DNA of 64,000 nucleotides from Terriglobales bacterium (GTDB lineage Bacteria > Acidobacteriota > Terriglobia > Bryobacterales > Bryobacteraceae): assembly GCA_027485675.1 (NCBI GenBank), contig JAIXQP010000050.1, positions 62,001 through 126,000 of the forward strand. Reading direction: 5' to 3'. Within the stretch, counting starts at the first letter, position 1, and each line of letters opens with the position of its first letter. The notes below the pieces were generated by a model. The model was not told where the DNA came from. It was given only the letters and a program-made list of their open reading frames with translations, and did no database searches. Shown in pieces: positions 46,094 through 54,319 of this stretch. Made by a program: the position numbers and the translations under genes.

Positions 46094-48115
46094 ATGTTAG
46101 ATGCAGTCAGTTCTGGTCTTGATGCCGCCAGCAGCGCGCTAGGCGGAGCCGTTCCGGGCGCTCCCGGCGGTCCGGCCGCCATGACCTTCACCAAGGGCGA
46201 TCAACTGGGCGAAACCGCGGAAGAGGCGCCCGGGTTTCAATCGCCGAACGAGACGCGGCCCCGCGATAGCGGCGCCCCCATCGAGTTCATTCACATGGGC
46301 TACGCTCATCCGGATAGCTCGCTCAACTTTCATCATCCCGCCCTCAAGGACGATACCAACCTCGAGTTCGGCCCGGCTTCCAAGTCCCACGGCATCATGT
46401 TTCGCGCCGGGCTCGAACGGGAAGCCCTGCTGCTTTCGAGCTTCATGACGGCAACCCAGTCGGTGATGGCCGATCTCGAAAGGACCAAGGGCGGCGCCGG
46501 AGAACTGATGTCGATGGGCGCGGACCTGATCGGCGGCGCCGGCGGAACCGCTGCGCCCAAGGCCGCGGATGTAAACGCCTTCGGCGAAGCCGTCAAGGCC
46601 GCCGTCCAACCGGTCAACGCCGCGGTCATCACCTACAAGAATGTCCACAAGGCCGGCCTCGATCTCCATCAGGCGCGCGCCAACTACCGGGCTTTCCTCG
46701 AAAAACTGCTCGCTCCCCCGGCCAACGATCCCGCCGGCGGCATCATGGGCGGCTTGAGCAACTCCATCTCCATGATCCCCGGCATCCCGCCGGCGGTGAA
46801 GGACATCCTCAACTTCGTACAGGGCCTGGCCTTCAAGCCATTAGACGTGTATCTCGGTTTCTATGTCCGTTTGGCCAAGGATCTGGAGCCTGTCATCGAG
46901 AAGGCCGTGCGGCAGTACACCGTCCAGGCGATTCTCGAACAGAACAGCCCGGTCTTCTACCTCTGGTATCCCAAACCCGAGTCCCCGGCGGTGCCGATGG
47001 CGGGGGACGCTCCGGAAGGAACCGGCATCGGGTTCCTCGATGAAGCCAGGCAACGGTTTGAGGAAGCCCGTTCGACCGTCGAGGATACCGTTGATCAAGC
47101 CATGGACTTCCTGAGCGCCGGCGCGCCGCCGGAGCCGCCCCCCGGCGCTGCGTATCTCGATCAAGCCCTGCAGATCGAAACGCCACCGCCCGCCCCGGGC
47201 GCCCCGCCCGCTCCCCCCAAAGAGGTGACGGCCACCATCGTGAACGGCTTCAAAGCTGCGCTCGGCATGTCGAGCATGCCGGGCTTCATTGAGCGCGTCA
47301 TCAGTGAAATCACGCTGATGAACAACGAGTTCCTCCGTGAGGTCTACCTGAAGCTGATGGAGCGGCCCGCCGTCGAACCGATCCAGCAGGGCGCCATGTA
47401 CCGAGCCGCCCGGGCCCGCATGCTCGAGAAACTTGTGGCCCTGGTCATGGAGAATATCGGTTTCCTCCAGCGCGCTAAAGAGTTTGCCATCAATGTCCAG
47501 GGTAAGTCGGTCTCCCCGGGCGCCGCGTTGCTCGAAAGCGGCAAGGATGAGTTAAACGATGAAGTGCTGCGGCACATGAACGTCGCCCTCCAGTTGACGA
47601 TGGGCGAACTGGTCGACAAACTCGAAGGCGCCCGCCAGCAGGCCGTCAGGGAGAACGCCATCGCCATGGAGGTCTACCTCGGCATGTTCCCGTGGCTGCT
47701 CGCTCTCAACTTCCGCAATACCTTCTTCCCCGTTTGGGACCTGATCATGGACAACACCTACGGCAAGGTCAGCGGCCCCCTGGGGGATGTCGTCAAACAG
47801 GCCAAGGACGCCATGGCCGAAGCCAAGAAGAAAGTGGATGAGGGCCGCGAAACCGCCATGCGCCTGAAGAAGATCAAGGACCGCGCGTCGAGCCAGGGCC
47901 TCCAGGCCGGCAGTGGAGGCCAGAACCTGACCGGCTTCAAGGACGACTGGGAGTCGGACCTCCCGCCCGACCAGGCGCCGGCCGTACCGATGGTCGTCGC
48001 CTTCTTCCCGCTGACTGCCCGGTTGAATGAGGGGAGCGCCGAGCAGATCCGATTGGCGGCGTACAACGAGGTGAAGGGGAACCACAAGTACCCCGGCGCC
48101 GGCAACCAGCCCTAG
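46094..48115 (+). CDS. unknown 673-residue T6SS-linked protein, candidate cargo
   Basis: Unrecognised family. GGAGA lies upstream of ATG 46094. The N-terminus is Ala/Gly-rich (LDAVSSGLDAASSALGGAVP); residues about 55-110 hold a compact motif-rich segment (APIEFIHMGYAHPDSSLNFH). A long helical region follows, then a Pro-rich linker (about 340-385, ETPPPAPGAPPAPPKE), further helices (MPGFIERVISEITLMNNEFL) and a Lys-rich coiled segment (AKDAMAEAKKKVDEGRETAM). No signal peptide or strong transmembrane span. It sits between the LysM protein and PAAR, where toxins, adaptors or immunity genes usually lie. No known nuclease, lipase or pore-forming motif is seen. Confidence 0.8.
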   Translation: MLDAVSSGLDAASSALGGAVPGAPGGPAAMTFTKGDQLGETAEEAPGFQSPNETRPRDSGAPIEFIHMGYAHPDSSLNFHHPALKDDTNLEFGPASKSHGIMFRAGLEREALLLSSFMTATQSVMADLERTKGGAGELMSMGADLIGGAGGTAAPKAADVNAFGEAVKAAVQPVNAAVITYKNVHKAGLDLHQARANYRAFLEKLLAPPANDPAGGIMGGLSNSISMIPGIPPAVKDILNFVQGLAFKPLDVYLGFYVRLAKDLEPVIEKAVRQYTVQAILEQNSPVFYLWYPKPESPAVPMAGDAPEGTGIGFLDEARQRFEEARSTVEDTVDQAMDFLSAGAPPEPPPGAAYLDQALQIETPPPAPGAPPAPPKEVTATIVNGFKAALGMSSMPGFIERVISEITLMNNEFLREVYLKLMERPAVEPIQQGAMYRAARARMLEKLVALVMENIGFLQRAKEFAINVQGKSVSPGAALLESGKDELNDEVLRHMNVALQLTMGELVDKLEGARQQAVRENAIAMEVYLGMFPWLLALNFRNTFFPVWDLIMDNTYGKVSGPLGDVVKQAKDAMAEAKKKVDEGRETAMRLKKIKDRASSQGLQAGSGGQNLTGFKDDWESDLPPDQAPAVPMVVAFFPLTARLNEGSAEQIRLAAYNEVKGNHKYPGAGNQP

Positions 48116-48146
48116 CCGTTTCGCGTTAGCATGAAGGAGATTCCGT

Positions 48147-48644
48147 ATGCCTAAAGGTCCCGCCGCTCGACTCACGGACAGCGTTTCCCATCCTCTGCCG
48201 CCCGTACTATCTCCCGGACCGGGGTCCCACTCGGTACTCATCGGGTTCGTGCCGGCGTGGCGCGGCATGCCGTTGGCTGCGGCAGCCGCGCTGCAAGTCG
48301 CTCAAAAGGCCGCCGATACGGCGATCAAGGCCGCCGAGCAGGTCACCAAGGCTGCTGTAGGTCCCGCTGCGCCGGTCGCTTTGGCCGCCGAGCAGACTCT
48401 GAAGGCTTCTCTCCTGGCCTCGATGAGCAGCATGGTCACCAGTGCGTCCGGTGGCGCCGATATCCACATGTGTTCCGTACCCACTCCGGTGCCGCCGCAC
48501 GGCCCCGGCGTCGTCATCGACGGCTCGGCCACCGTCCTTATCAACAACCTCCCCGCCTGCCGGCAAGGCGATACCGTCCTCGAAGCGATCGGCGGCCCCA
48601 ACAAAATCGTCAAGGGCGAAACGACCGTCATCATTGGGGGCTAA
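48147..48644 (+). CDS. PAAR-type spike-tip protein with helical insertion
   Basis: 165-residue PAAR-like protein sharpening the VgrG spike. AAGGAGA precedes the ATG. The fold is split: N-terminal PAARLTDSVSHPLPPVLSPG (residues 5-24), an insertion of about 55 residues that is nearly all helix (AAAALQVAQKAADTAIKAAE and further), then the C-terminal half with the metal-site residues (GADIHMCSVPTPVPPHGPGV; LINNLPACRQGDTVLEAIGG). The alanine-rich insertion could be a membrane-inserting or docking hairpin. It closes the T6SS block; a serine hydrolase gene starts six bases after its stop. Confidence 0.88.
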   Translation: MPKGPAARLTDSVSHPLPPVLSPGPGSHSVLIGFVPAWRGMPLAAAAALQVAQKAADTAIKAAEQVTKAAVGPAAPVALAAEQTLKASLLASMSSMVTSASGGADIHMCSVPTPVPPHGPGVVIDGSATVLINNLPACRQGDTVLEAIGGPNKIVKGETTVIIGG

Positions 48645-48650
48645 GCCGGG

Positions 48651-49733
48651 GTGCGCCGCCGGTCGTTTCTGCTTTTCGGCGCCGGAGCGGGCCTTTACGC
48701 GGGTCCCCTCGAAGACCGCATCCGCCGCATCGAGCAGCGTTGGCTGCCGGTAACCTCCATGGCCGGAGAGCGTGTGCCCGCGGTCAGCATCGCCGTCTTC
48801 CGCGATGGGCACATTGAATGGGCGCGCGCCTACGGCGTGGCCACCACCACCGGAACCCTGTTTCAGGCGGCCTCCGTCTCAAAGCCGCTCGCCGCCATGG
48901 CCGCTCTCCACATGGCGCAGCACGGCAACTTCACCCTCGACGAGGATGTCAACGCCAAACTGAAAAGCTGGCAGGTCCCCGATAGTGAGTTCACCGCCTC
49001 CGCCAAAGTCACCGTGCGCGGCCTCCTCAGCCACACCGCCGGACTCACCGTCCACGGCTTTCCCGGCTACGATGAGGATGACGACGTCCCCAGCGTCCTC
49101 GAGATCCTCGACGGCAAACTGCCCGCCCGCACCCTCCCCGTCCGCGTGGACCAGCCTCCCGGAACGAAGTTCCGCTACTCCGGCGGCGGCTACACCGTCC
49201 TGCAGGTCCTCCTCGAAGATCGCTTCGGCAAAGCGTTTCCCGAACTGATGCGGCGCATCGTCCTGCAACGTCTGTCGCTCTACACCAGCACCTTCGAACA
49301 GCCGCTCCCCGCCGAATCCGCCGCTCGCGCCGCCGTCGGTTTCCATGAAAACGGCCGCAGCTACACCGGCGGCTGGCACACCTACCCGGAAATGGCCGCC
49401 GCTGGCCTGTGGACCACCCCCATCGACCTCGCTAAGTTCGCCATCGAAGTCCAGCATGCGCTCGCCGGAAAATCGAACAAAGTCATTGAAAAGTCCTCCG
49501 CCGAGTTAATGGTCACTCCGCACGTCGGCCCCTATGGCCTGGGCTTTGAAACCCTACCCGGCTGGTTCGGCCACGGCGGCGCGAACGCCGGCTACCGCTG
49601 CCGGCTTTGGGCCGCCACTGACGGCTCCCATGGCGCCGCCGTCATGACCAACTCCGACAACGGAGCGCTGCTCGTGAAGCGCATCTTCGCCGCGATCGCC
49701 GCCGAGTCCGCCTGGCCGCCGGGTTTGACCTAG
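48651..49733 (+). CDS. serine hydrolase, beta-lactamase class C/PBP-like family
   Basis: 360 residues from GTG 48651, six bases after the PAAR stop. An RRRSFLLFGAGAGLYAG leader resembles a Tat signal. The SxxK nucleophile motif is S75-V-S-K78 (ASVSKPLAAM), the second motif is Y176-S-G rather than YxN, and HGGANAGYR supplies the third element; LLSHTAGLTVHGFPGY is the family signature. Such proteins hydrolyse beta-lactams, esters or D-Ala peptides. Spacing implies cotranscription with the spike genes, so it may protect the cell wall or simply trail the operon. Its stop overlaps the convergent gene by four bases. Confidence 0.9.
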   Translation: MRRRSFLLFGAGAGLYAGPLEDRIRRIEQRWLPVTSMAGERVPAVSIAVFRDGHIEWARAYGVATTTGTLFQAASVSKPLAAMAALHMAQHGNFTLDEDVNAKLKSWQVPDSEFTASAKVTVRGLLSHTAGLTVHGFPGYDEDDDVPSVLEILDGKLPARTLPVRVDQPPGTKFRYSGGGYTVLQVLLEDRFGKAFPELMRRIVLQRLSLYTSTFEQPLPAESAARAAVGFHENGRSYTGGWHTYPEMAAAGLWTTPIDLAKFAIEVQHALAGKSNKVIEKSSAELMVTPHVGPYGLGFETLPGWFGHGGANAGYRCRLWAATDGSHGAAVMTNSDNGALLVKRIFAAIAAESAWPPGLT

Positions 49734-50149
49734 TTCAGGCGCGTCGCCAGCACCCGGGCTTCGGCATCCGCCTCTTTCTCGGTCAGGCCGACCGTGCCCG
49801 CCATCCAGACGCCCTTCGTAAACACGAACGTCGGCTGCCCGCCGTCCGTGCCAAAGTAGCCGCCAAAGCTGGGCACCAGCTTCGCGCCCGCCAACGCCTT
49901 CTTCCAATCGAGCAACAGAATGGCCGCCGTCGTCGGATCCTTCAACTTCGTCACGAAAACGCGGTACTCCTTCGCGCCCTTCTTGTAAGTCGCCAGAGTC
50001 CCGCCCGGCATGAACGGTTTACCCAGCAGGGCCTTCGGAACCACCTCCGACTTAGTCCGGTTGGCCGCCGGGAGCCGCCGGGATTCATCGGCGGGCTGGG
50101 CCAATAGCGGCAGCAGGCAAAAGGCAAGAGAAAAGCAGAGTCTCAGCAT
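49730..50149 (-). CDS. secreted hypothetical protein
   Basis: 139 residues with a signal peptide (RLCFSLAFCLLPLLAQPAD). The mature domain is small and basic (VTKLKDPTTAAILLLDWKKA; TFVFTKGVWMAGTVGLTEKE). No family recognised; the pattern of a short alternating alpha/beta domain with TFVF and a final helix recalls DUF4340/DUF6599-like secreted proteins of this phylum, but I cannot assign it. Divergent from the esterase gene with 25 bp between start codons. Confidence 0.72.
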   Translation of the reverse strand: MLRLCFSLAFCLLPLLAQPADESRRLPAANRTKSEVVPKALLGKPFMPGGTLATYKKGAKEYRVFVTKLKDPTTAAILLLDWKKALAGAKLVPSFGGYFGTDGGQPTFVFTKGVWMAGTVGLTEKEADAEARVLATRLN

Positions 50150-50152
50150 GGC

Positions 50153-50165
50153 AGTATCGTTTACT
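50153..50165. promoter_or_regulatory. overlapping divergent -10-like elements
   Basis: AGTATCGTTTACT fills the 25-bp gap between start codons 50149 (-) and 50175 (+). Rightward TTTACT ends nine bases before the ATG; leftward GATACT ends three bases before the ATG. Confidence 0.4.
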
Positions 50166-50174
50166 CTAATCCAT

Positions 50175-51176
50175 ATGCTTCGTCTCGCGGTACTGTTGGT
50201 GCCACTTGCCCTCTCCGCGCAAGTTCCGTTGTTGGAAGAAGACCTCCAGAAATCGCGGCCCTATCGCGAGCAAGGCTACCGGCAGTTCGACGAGTACCTC
50301 AAAAAGCTGCCGCCGGCCGAAATCCTCCGGCAGCAGTTCCGGACCAAGATCGGCTTTCCGCCCCCGGGCTTTACGGAGACGCCCGCCATGCGCTGCGAGG
50401 CGATGGGCGAAGACTCCATCGCCACCTACTCGCGCTGCTGGGTCACCGTGGCGGCCGGCCTCGAAACCTACGGTCTCTATCTGGTCCCGAAACAACGCCA
50501 GGCCCGGACGCCGCTCGTTGTCTCTCTCCACGGCGGCGGCGGGTTTCCGGAAATGGCGCTCTTCAAAGGCGGCTCGAACTATCACGATCAGATCCGCGGA
50601 GCCGCGCGCGAAGGCTATATCGTATGGGCCCCCCTGTTCGTCATGTATCCCTTCCGCGACCGCGATACCGGAACCCCCATCCCTGCCGAGGTCCGGGCCG
50701 ACCTCGATCTGAAGCTGCGCAACGCCGGCACCAGCCTGATGGCCCTCGAGTCGATGAAGGTCATCCGCTCCCTCGATGCCGTGCTCGCCCGGCCGGAAGT
50801 CGATCCCAGCCGCGTGGCTATGATCGGCCTCTCCTTCGGCGGCTACTATTCGCTCTATATCGCCGCGCTCGATCCGCGGATCCATGTCGTGGTCGCCTCC
50901 GGATGCTTCCGCGAAGCCCCGCTCGTCCGCGAATCCATCATGGCCGGCCGGCCGGTTGACCTCACCTCGCCCCAGCAGGTCGCGCTCATCGCGCCACGGC
51001 CCTTGCAGATCCAGACCGGGGTGAAAGATCCCGCCGCGCCCATCGAGAGCGTCCGGCGGACGTTGGCGGAGGCGCGGGTCTACCACCCCACCCTCGACTA
51101 TCAGGAATTTGACGGCGGCCACGAATGGCGCGGAGATATTGCATGGACCTTTCTCAGGCAACACTTGCGGAAATAG
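50175..51176 (+). CDS. secreted alpha/beta hydrolase (esterase or peptidase-like)
   Basis: 333 residues; ATG 50175 gives a signal peptide (MLRLAVLLVPLALSAQVP). Alpha/beta-hydrolase fold with the oxyanion HGGGGFPEMALF, the nucleophile S220 in MIGLSFGGYY, an acidic residue in LQIQTGVKDPAAP and the final His in EFDGGHEWRGD. This resembles dienelactone hydrolase / acetyl xylan esterase-type secreted esterases. Its 3' end overlaps the MFS carrier gene by 34 bases. Substrate unknown, plausibly acylated sugars or peptides. Confidence 0.88.
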   Translation: MLRLAVLLVPLALSAQVPLLEEDLQKSRPYREQGYRQFDEYLKKLPPAEILRQQFRTKIGFPPPGFTETPAMRCEAMGEDSIATYSRCWVTVAAGLETYGLYLVPKQRQARTPLVVSLHGGGGFPEMALFKGGSNYHDQIRGAAREGYIVWAPLFVMYPFRDRDTGTPIPAEVRADLDLKLRNAGTSLMALESMKVIRSLDAVLARPEVDPSRVAMIGLSFGGYYSLYIAALDPRIHVVVASGCFREAPLVRESIMAGRPVDLTSPQQVALIAPRPLQIQTGVKDPAAPIESVRRTLAEARVYHPTLDYQEFDGGHEWRGDIAWTFLRQHLRK

Positions 51177-52474
51177 AGCGGAAGAAAGAACAGGGCGCCT
51201 GGTACTTCTACGATTGGGCGAACTCCGCCTTCGCCTCCACGGTCCTGACCCTCTTCCTCGGCCCCTATCTCACCTCGGTCGCTAAGAACGCCGCGGGCGC
51301 CGACGGCATGGTGCACCCGTTTGGCCTGAACGTGGACCCGCGCGCCTTCTGGGGCTACTGCGTCTCGCTCTCCGTCATCGGCCAGGTGCTCGTGCTGCCG
51401 CTCGTGGGCGCGCTGGCCGACTACAAGCGGAGCAAACGCGAATTCCTCGGCTTCTTCGCCTATCTCGGCGCCCTCGCCACCATGGCAATGTTCTTCGTGC
51501 AGGGGGATCTGTACCTGCTCGGCGGCGGCCTGTTCATCTTCGCCAATGTCGCCTTTGGCGCCGCGAACGTCGTCTCTAACTCGTTCCTCTCCGAGCTGTC
51601 GACCCCGGAGGAGCGGGACGCCGTCAGCTCCCGCGGATGGGGCTTCGGCTATCTCGGCGGCGGCTTGCTGCTCCTGCTGAACCTGCTGTTCTTCTCAAAC
51701 GCGGAGTCCCTCGGCTTCACGGAGGCCTTCGCCGTGCGCGTCAGCCTCTGCTCGGCCGGCATCTGGTGGGCCGCCTTTACGCTCATCCCCGTGGCCCGCC
51801 TCAAGAATCGTGGCACCCCCCAGGCCCTGCCCCCGGGCGATAGCATCCTCTCGGTCGGCTTCCGCCAGTTCCTCCACACCGTCAAGGAGCTGCGCCACTA
51901 TCCGCAAACGATGCTTTACCTGGCGGCGTATCTCATCTACAACGACGCCATCCAGACCGTCATCGCCCTCGCCGGCCAGTTCGGCAGCGACGAGTTGAAA
52001 ATGCCCATGTCCCAGCTCACCATCGCCATTCTAATGGTGCAGTTCGTCGCCTTCCTCGGCGCCACCCTGTTCGGCTATATCGCCTCCCGCATCGGCGCGC
52101 AAAAGACGATTTTGGTGGCCCTGGTCACCTGGGCCCTGACGCTGGGCTATATCTATGTGGCCGTCACCACCCACGAGGAGTTCTTCATCATGTCGTTCCT
52201 CGTCGGCATGGTGATGGGCGGCACCCAGGCCCTCAGCCGCTCGCTCTTCTCGCTGATGATCCCCGTCGGCAAGGAAGCCGAGTACTTCAGCGTCTATGAG
52301 ATCAGCGATAAGGGGACCAGTTGGCTCGGTCCCCTTATCTTCGCCCTGGCCTTGCAGAGCACCGGGAGCTATCGGACGGCGATCCTTTCGCTCGTGGTGT
52401 TCTTCGTGGTTGGCTTCGTTTTGTTAAGTCGAGTCGATGTGGCGAAGGCCGCCGCTACCGCCCGAAATAATTGA
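51143..52474 (+). CDS. MFS transporter, UMF1 / Atg22-like family
   Basis: 443-residue polytopic membrane protein with about twelve hydrophobic segments. The N-terminal EQGAWYFYDWANSAFASTVL is the signature of the UMF1 group (vacuole effluxer Atg22-like), and VLVLPLVGALADYKRSKREF is the MFS loop motif. ATG 51143 follows GGAG at seven bases and overlaps the hydrolase by 34 bases. The substrate is unknown; fungal relatives export amino acids. Its 3' end overlaps the convergent propeller gene by 20 bases. Confidence 0.92.
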   Translation: MDLSQATLAEIERKKEQGAWYFYDWANSAFASTVLTLFLGPYLTSVAKNAAGADGMVHPFGLNVDPRAFWGYCVSLSVIGQVLVLPLVGALADYKRSKREFLGFFAYLGALATMAMFFVQGDLYLLGGGLFIFANVAFGAANVVSNSFLSELSTPEERDAVSSRGWGFGYLGGGLLLLLNLLFFSNAESLGFTEAFAVRVSLCSAGIWWAAFTLIPVARLKNRGTPQALPPGDSILSVGFRQFLHTVKELRHYPQTMLYLAAYLIYNDAIQTVIALAGQFGSDELKMPMSQLTIAILMVQFVAFLGATLFGYIASRIGAQKTILVALVTWALTLGYIYVAVTTHEEFFIMSFLVGMVMGGTQALSRSLFSLMIPVGKEAEYFSVYEISDKGTSWLGPLIFALALQSTGSYRTAILSLVVFFVVGFVLLSRVDVAKAAATARNN

Positions 52475-54278
52475 TGGTCACCGTCGACGTGCTCCTCGCC
52501 CCGGTCGCGTCCGTCACCGTCAACTCGAAGGTGTACGCGCCCTGGCCCTGCCCGAACTGCACCGTCACCTTCGGGGTGTTGGCCGCGGCGGGGAACAGCG
52601 CCGCCGTCGGACCCGTGGAGCGCCACTGATACGTCAGCGGGGCCACGCCCGTCGAGGTGCTGCCATCGAGACCCATCTCCCGGGCAAACGAGTCCCGGCC
52701 CTGGGCCACAATCCGGGCGGCCACGCTCACCGCCGGGGCGGGAACCGTCATTTCGTACAGCGCGATGGAGCCGCTGGTTTCGTTCGAAGTGACAAGCAGC
52801 GGTTTGCCGTTCGGGCTCTGCGCGGCCGTCAGCGCCAGAACGCCTTCCGGACCTAAATCACCCGCCGTGCCGGCTTCGGGATTGCCGCGGAAGTCCCGCG
52901 AGTTCGTATAGGTGACATACACCGGCTTTTCCGGGTCTGTGATGTCATAAACCATCACACCGCCGATCCGTTCGAGGCCGATGAACGCATACAACCGCCC
53001 GTTCAGCTCCGTCACCGCCAGGCCTTCCGGCTCCGGGCCCTTGTTGTCGCTACGGTCGTCGCGCGTGTTGTTTGCGTTGCTGGCATTGAAGTTATCGGGA
53101 AACAGGCGCGCCGTGATCTGCTCGAATTGGTCGCCGCTATCGAAGACCAGCTTGCCGCTCGTGTCCCAGATCGAGAAGCTGCGGCCGCCCAGCACATAGA
53201 GTGCGTCAAAGTCGCCGTCGCCGTCGGTGTCGCCGGTGGCGCGGGTGACGGTTAAGCGGCCCAGGTTGCCCGCCTGCTGCAGGGTGGAGGCGTTCGGGAA
53301 CTTGGCGGGGTCCAGGCGCAGAGCGCTCACGCGAGCCTCTTCGGCGTAGCCCGTGTATTCGCGCGCGTCGCCTTCGTTGGCGGTGATCAGATACGTCTTG
53401 CCCTTGGCCTGAAACGCCACAATGGCGTCCGGCTGGTACATGCCGAAAACCGGCCAGTTCGCGATGTTAACCCGGTTGTCCCGGTCGCTCGCGTCCAGAC
53501 CATTGCCCGGCAGGCTGTGATCCTTAAAGCCCAAGCCCACGATGGCCGTGATCCGGCCCTGCTCGATGTCCAGCACGCCCAGAGCGTTATTCTCCTGCAA
53601 CACGACCCACGCGGTCTTCGAGTCCGGGGAAACCGCAATGTACTCCGGCTCCACGTCCTGCGCCACGGTGGCGCGGGGCCCATAGATCCGGACGCTCGGG
53701 TCGAGCGTTGCGCCGTTGAACGCCTTGAAGTCGGCCGTCCGCACATCCGCCTGCGTCACGTTGCGAGCGCCCTTGCTGAGGTCGACGATCGAGACCGTGC
53801 CCTCCGGGTCCACCGAGTAGTTCGCGTTCGGTTCGCCTTCGTTCGCCACCAGCAGCTTCTTGCCATCCGGAGTAAAGATCAGCATGTCCGGCAGCGCGCC
53901 CACTCGTACAGCGCTCAGAAAGTTGCCGTTCAGGTCATAGAACACCACCGAACCCGGATCGGTCTTGGGGTTTCCTTCGACGGCCGCCGCCAGCACCCCA
54001 TCGTTCACCGCCACGCTATTTACCGCCGCGCCGTACAACGACGAAATGAAGAGGCGGAAGATCGGCCGGGGGGCGCTCGGGTTGGCTACGTCCAGACCTT
54101 CAATGACATTGGCCTGCGCATTCACGAAAAACAGGCGCTTGGTGCCGGCATCATACGCCGCAATCTCGGCCCCCGCCTGGTTGAACAGGTTCGTGGTGTA
54201 GCCGCCAACCTTACTTATTCTAAAGTCCTGCGCAAACGCAGCGCCGGCTAGCGCCAGCAAGAGTAGTGTTTTTTTCAT
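52455..54278 (-). CDS. secreted choice-of-anchor I type beta-propeller protein
   Basis: 607 residues with a signal peptide (MKKTLLLLALAGAAFAQ). The body is a beta-propeller of the choice-of-anchor I family: NSVAVNDGVLAAAVEG, PDMLIFTPDGKKLLVANEGE, PDAIVAFQAKGKTYLITANE and GDAREYTGY, GPEPEGLAVTELNGRLYAFI. A C-terminal Ig/PKD-like domain of about 80 residues (GSTSTGVAPLTYQWRSTG; YTFELTVTDATGARSTSTVT) takes the place of a sorting anchor. Alkaline-phosphatase/phytase-like relatives exist, but catalysis is not evident. The ATG 54278 has AGGAGG very close; TTG 54296 is an alternative. Confidence 0.88.
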   Translation of the reverse strand: MKKTLLLLALAGAAFAQDFRISKVGGYTTNLFNQAGAEIAAYDAGTKRLFFVNAQANVIEGLDVANPSAPRPIFRLFISSLYGAAVNSVAVNDGVLAAAVEGNPKTDPGSVVFYDLNGNFLSAVRVGALPDMLIFTPDGKKLLVANEGEPNANYSVDPEGTVSIVDLSKGARNVTQADVRTADFKAFNGATLDPSVRIYGPRATVAQDVEPEYIAVSPDSKTAWVVLQENNALGVLDIEQGRITAIVGLGFKDHSLPGNGLDASDRDNRVNIANWPVFGMYQPDAIVAFQAKGKTYLITANEGDAREYTGYAEEARVSALRLDPAKFPNASTLQQAGNLGRLTVTRATGDTDGDGDFDALYVLGGRSFSIWDTSGKLVFDSGDQFEQITARLFPDNFNASNANNTRDDRSDNKGPEPEGLAVTELNGRLYAFIGLERIGGVMVYDITDPEKPVYVTYTNSRDFRGNPEAGTAGDLGPEGVLALTAAQSPNGKPLLVTSNETSGSIALYEMTVPAPAVSVAARIVAQGRDSFAREMGLDGSTSTGVAPLTYQWRSTGPTAALFPAAANTPKVTVQFGQGQGAYTFELTVTDATGARSTSTVTINYFGR

Positions 54279-54319
54279 GCCTCCTAGCGATAACAATCGC
54301 AGGTGACGGGGGCGTGAAC

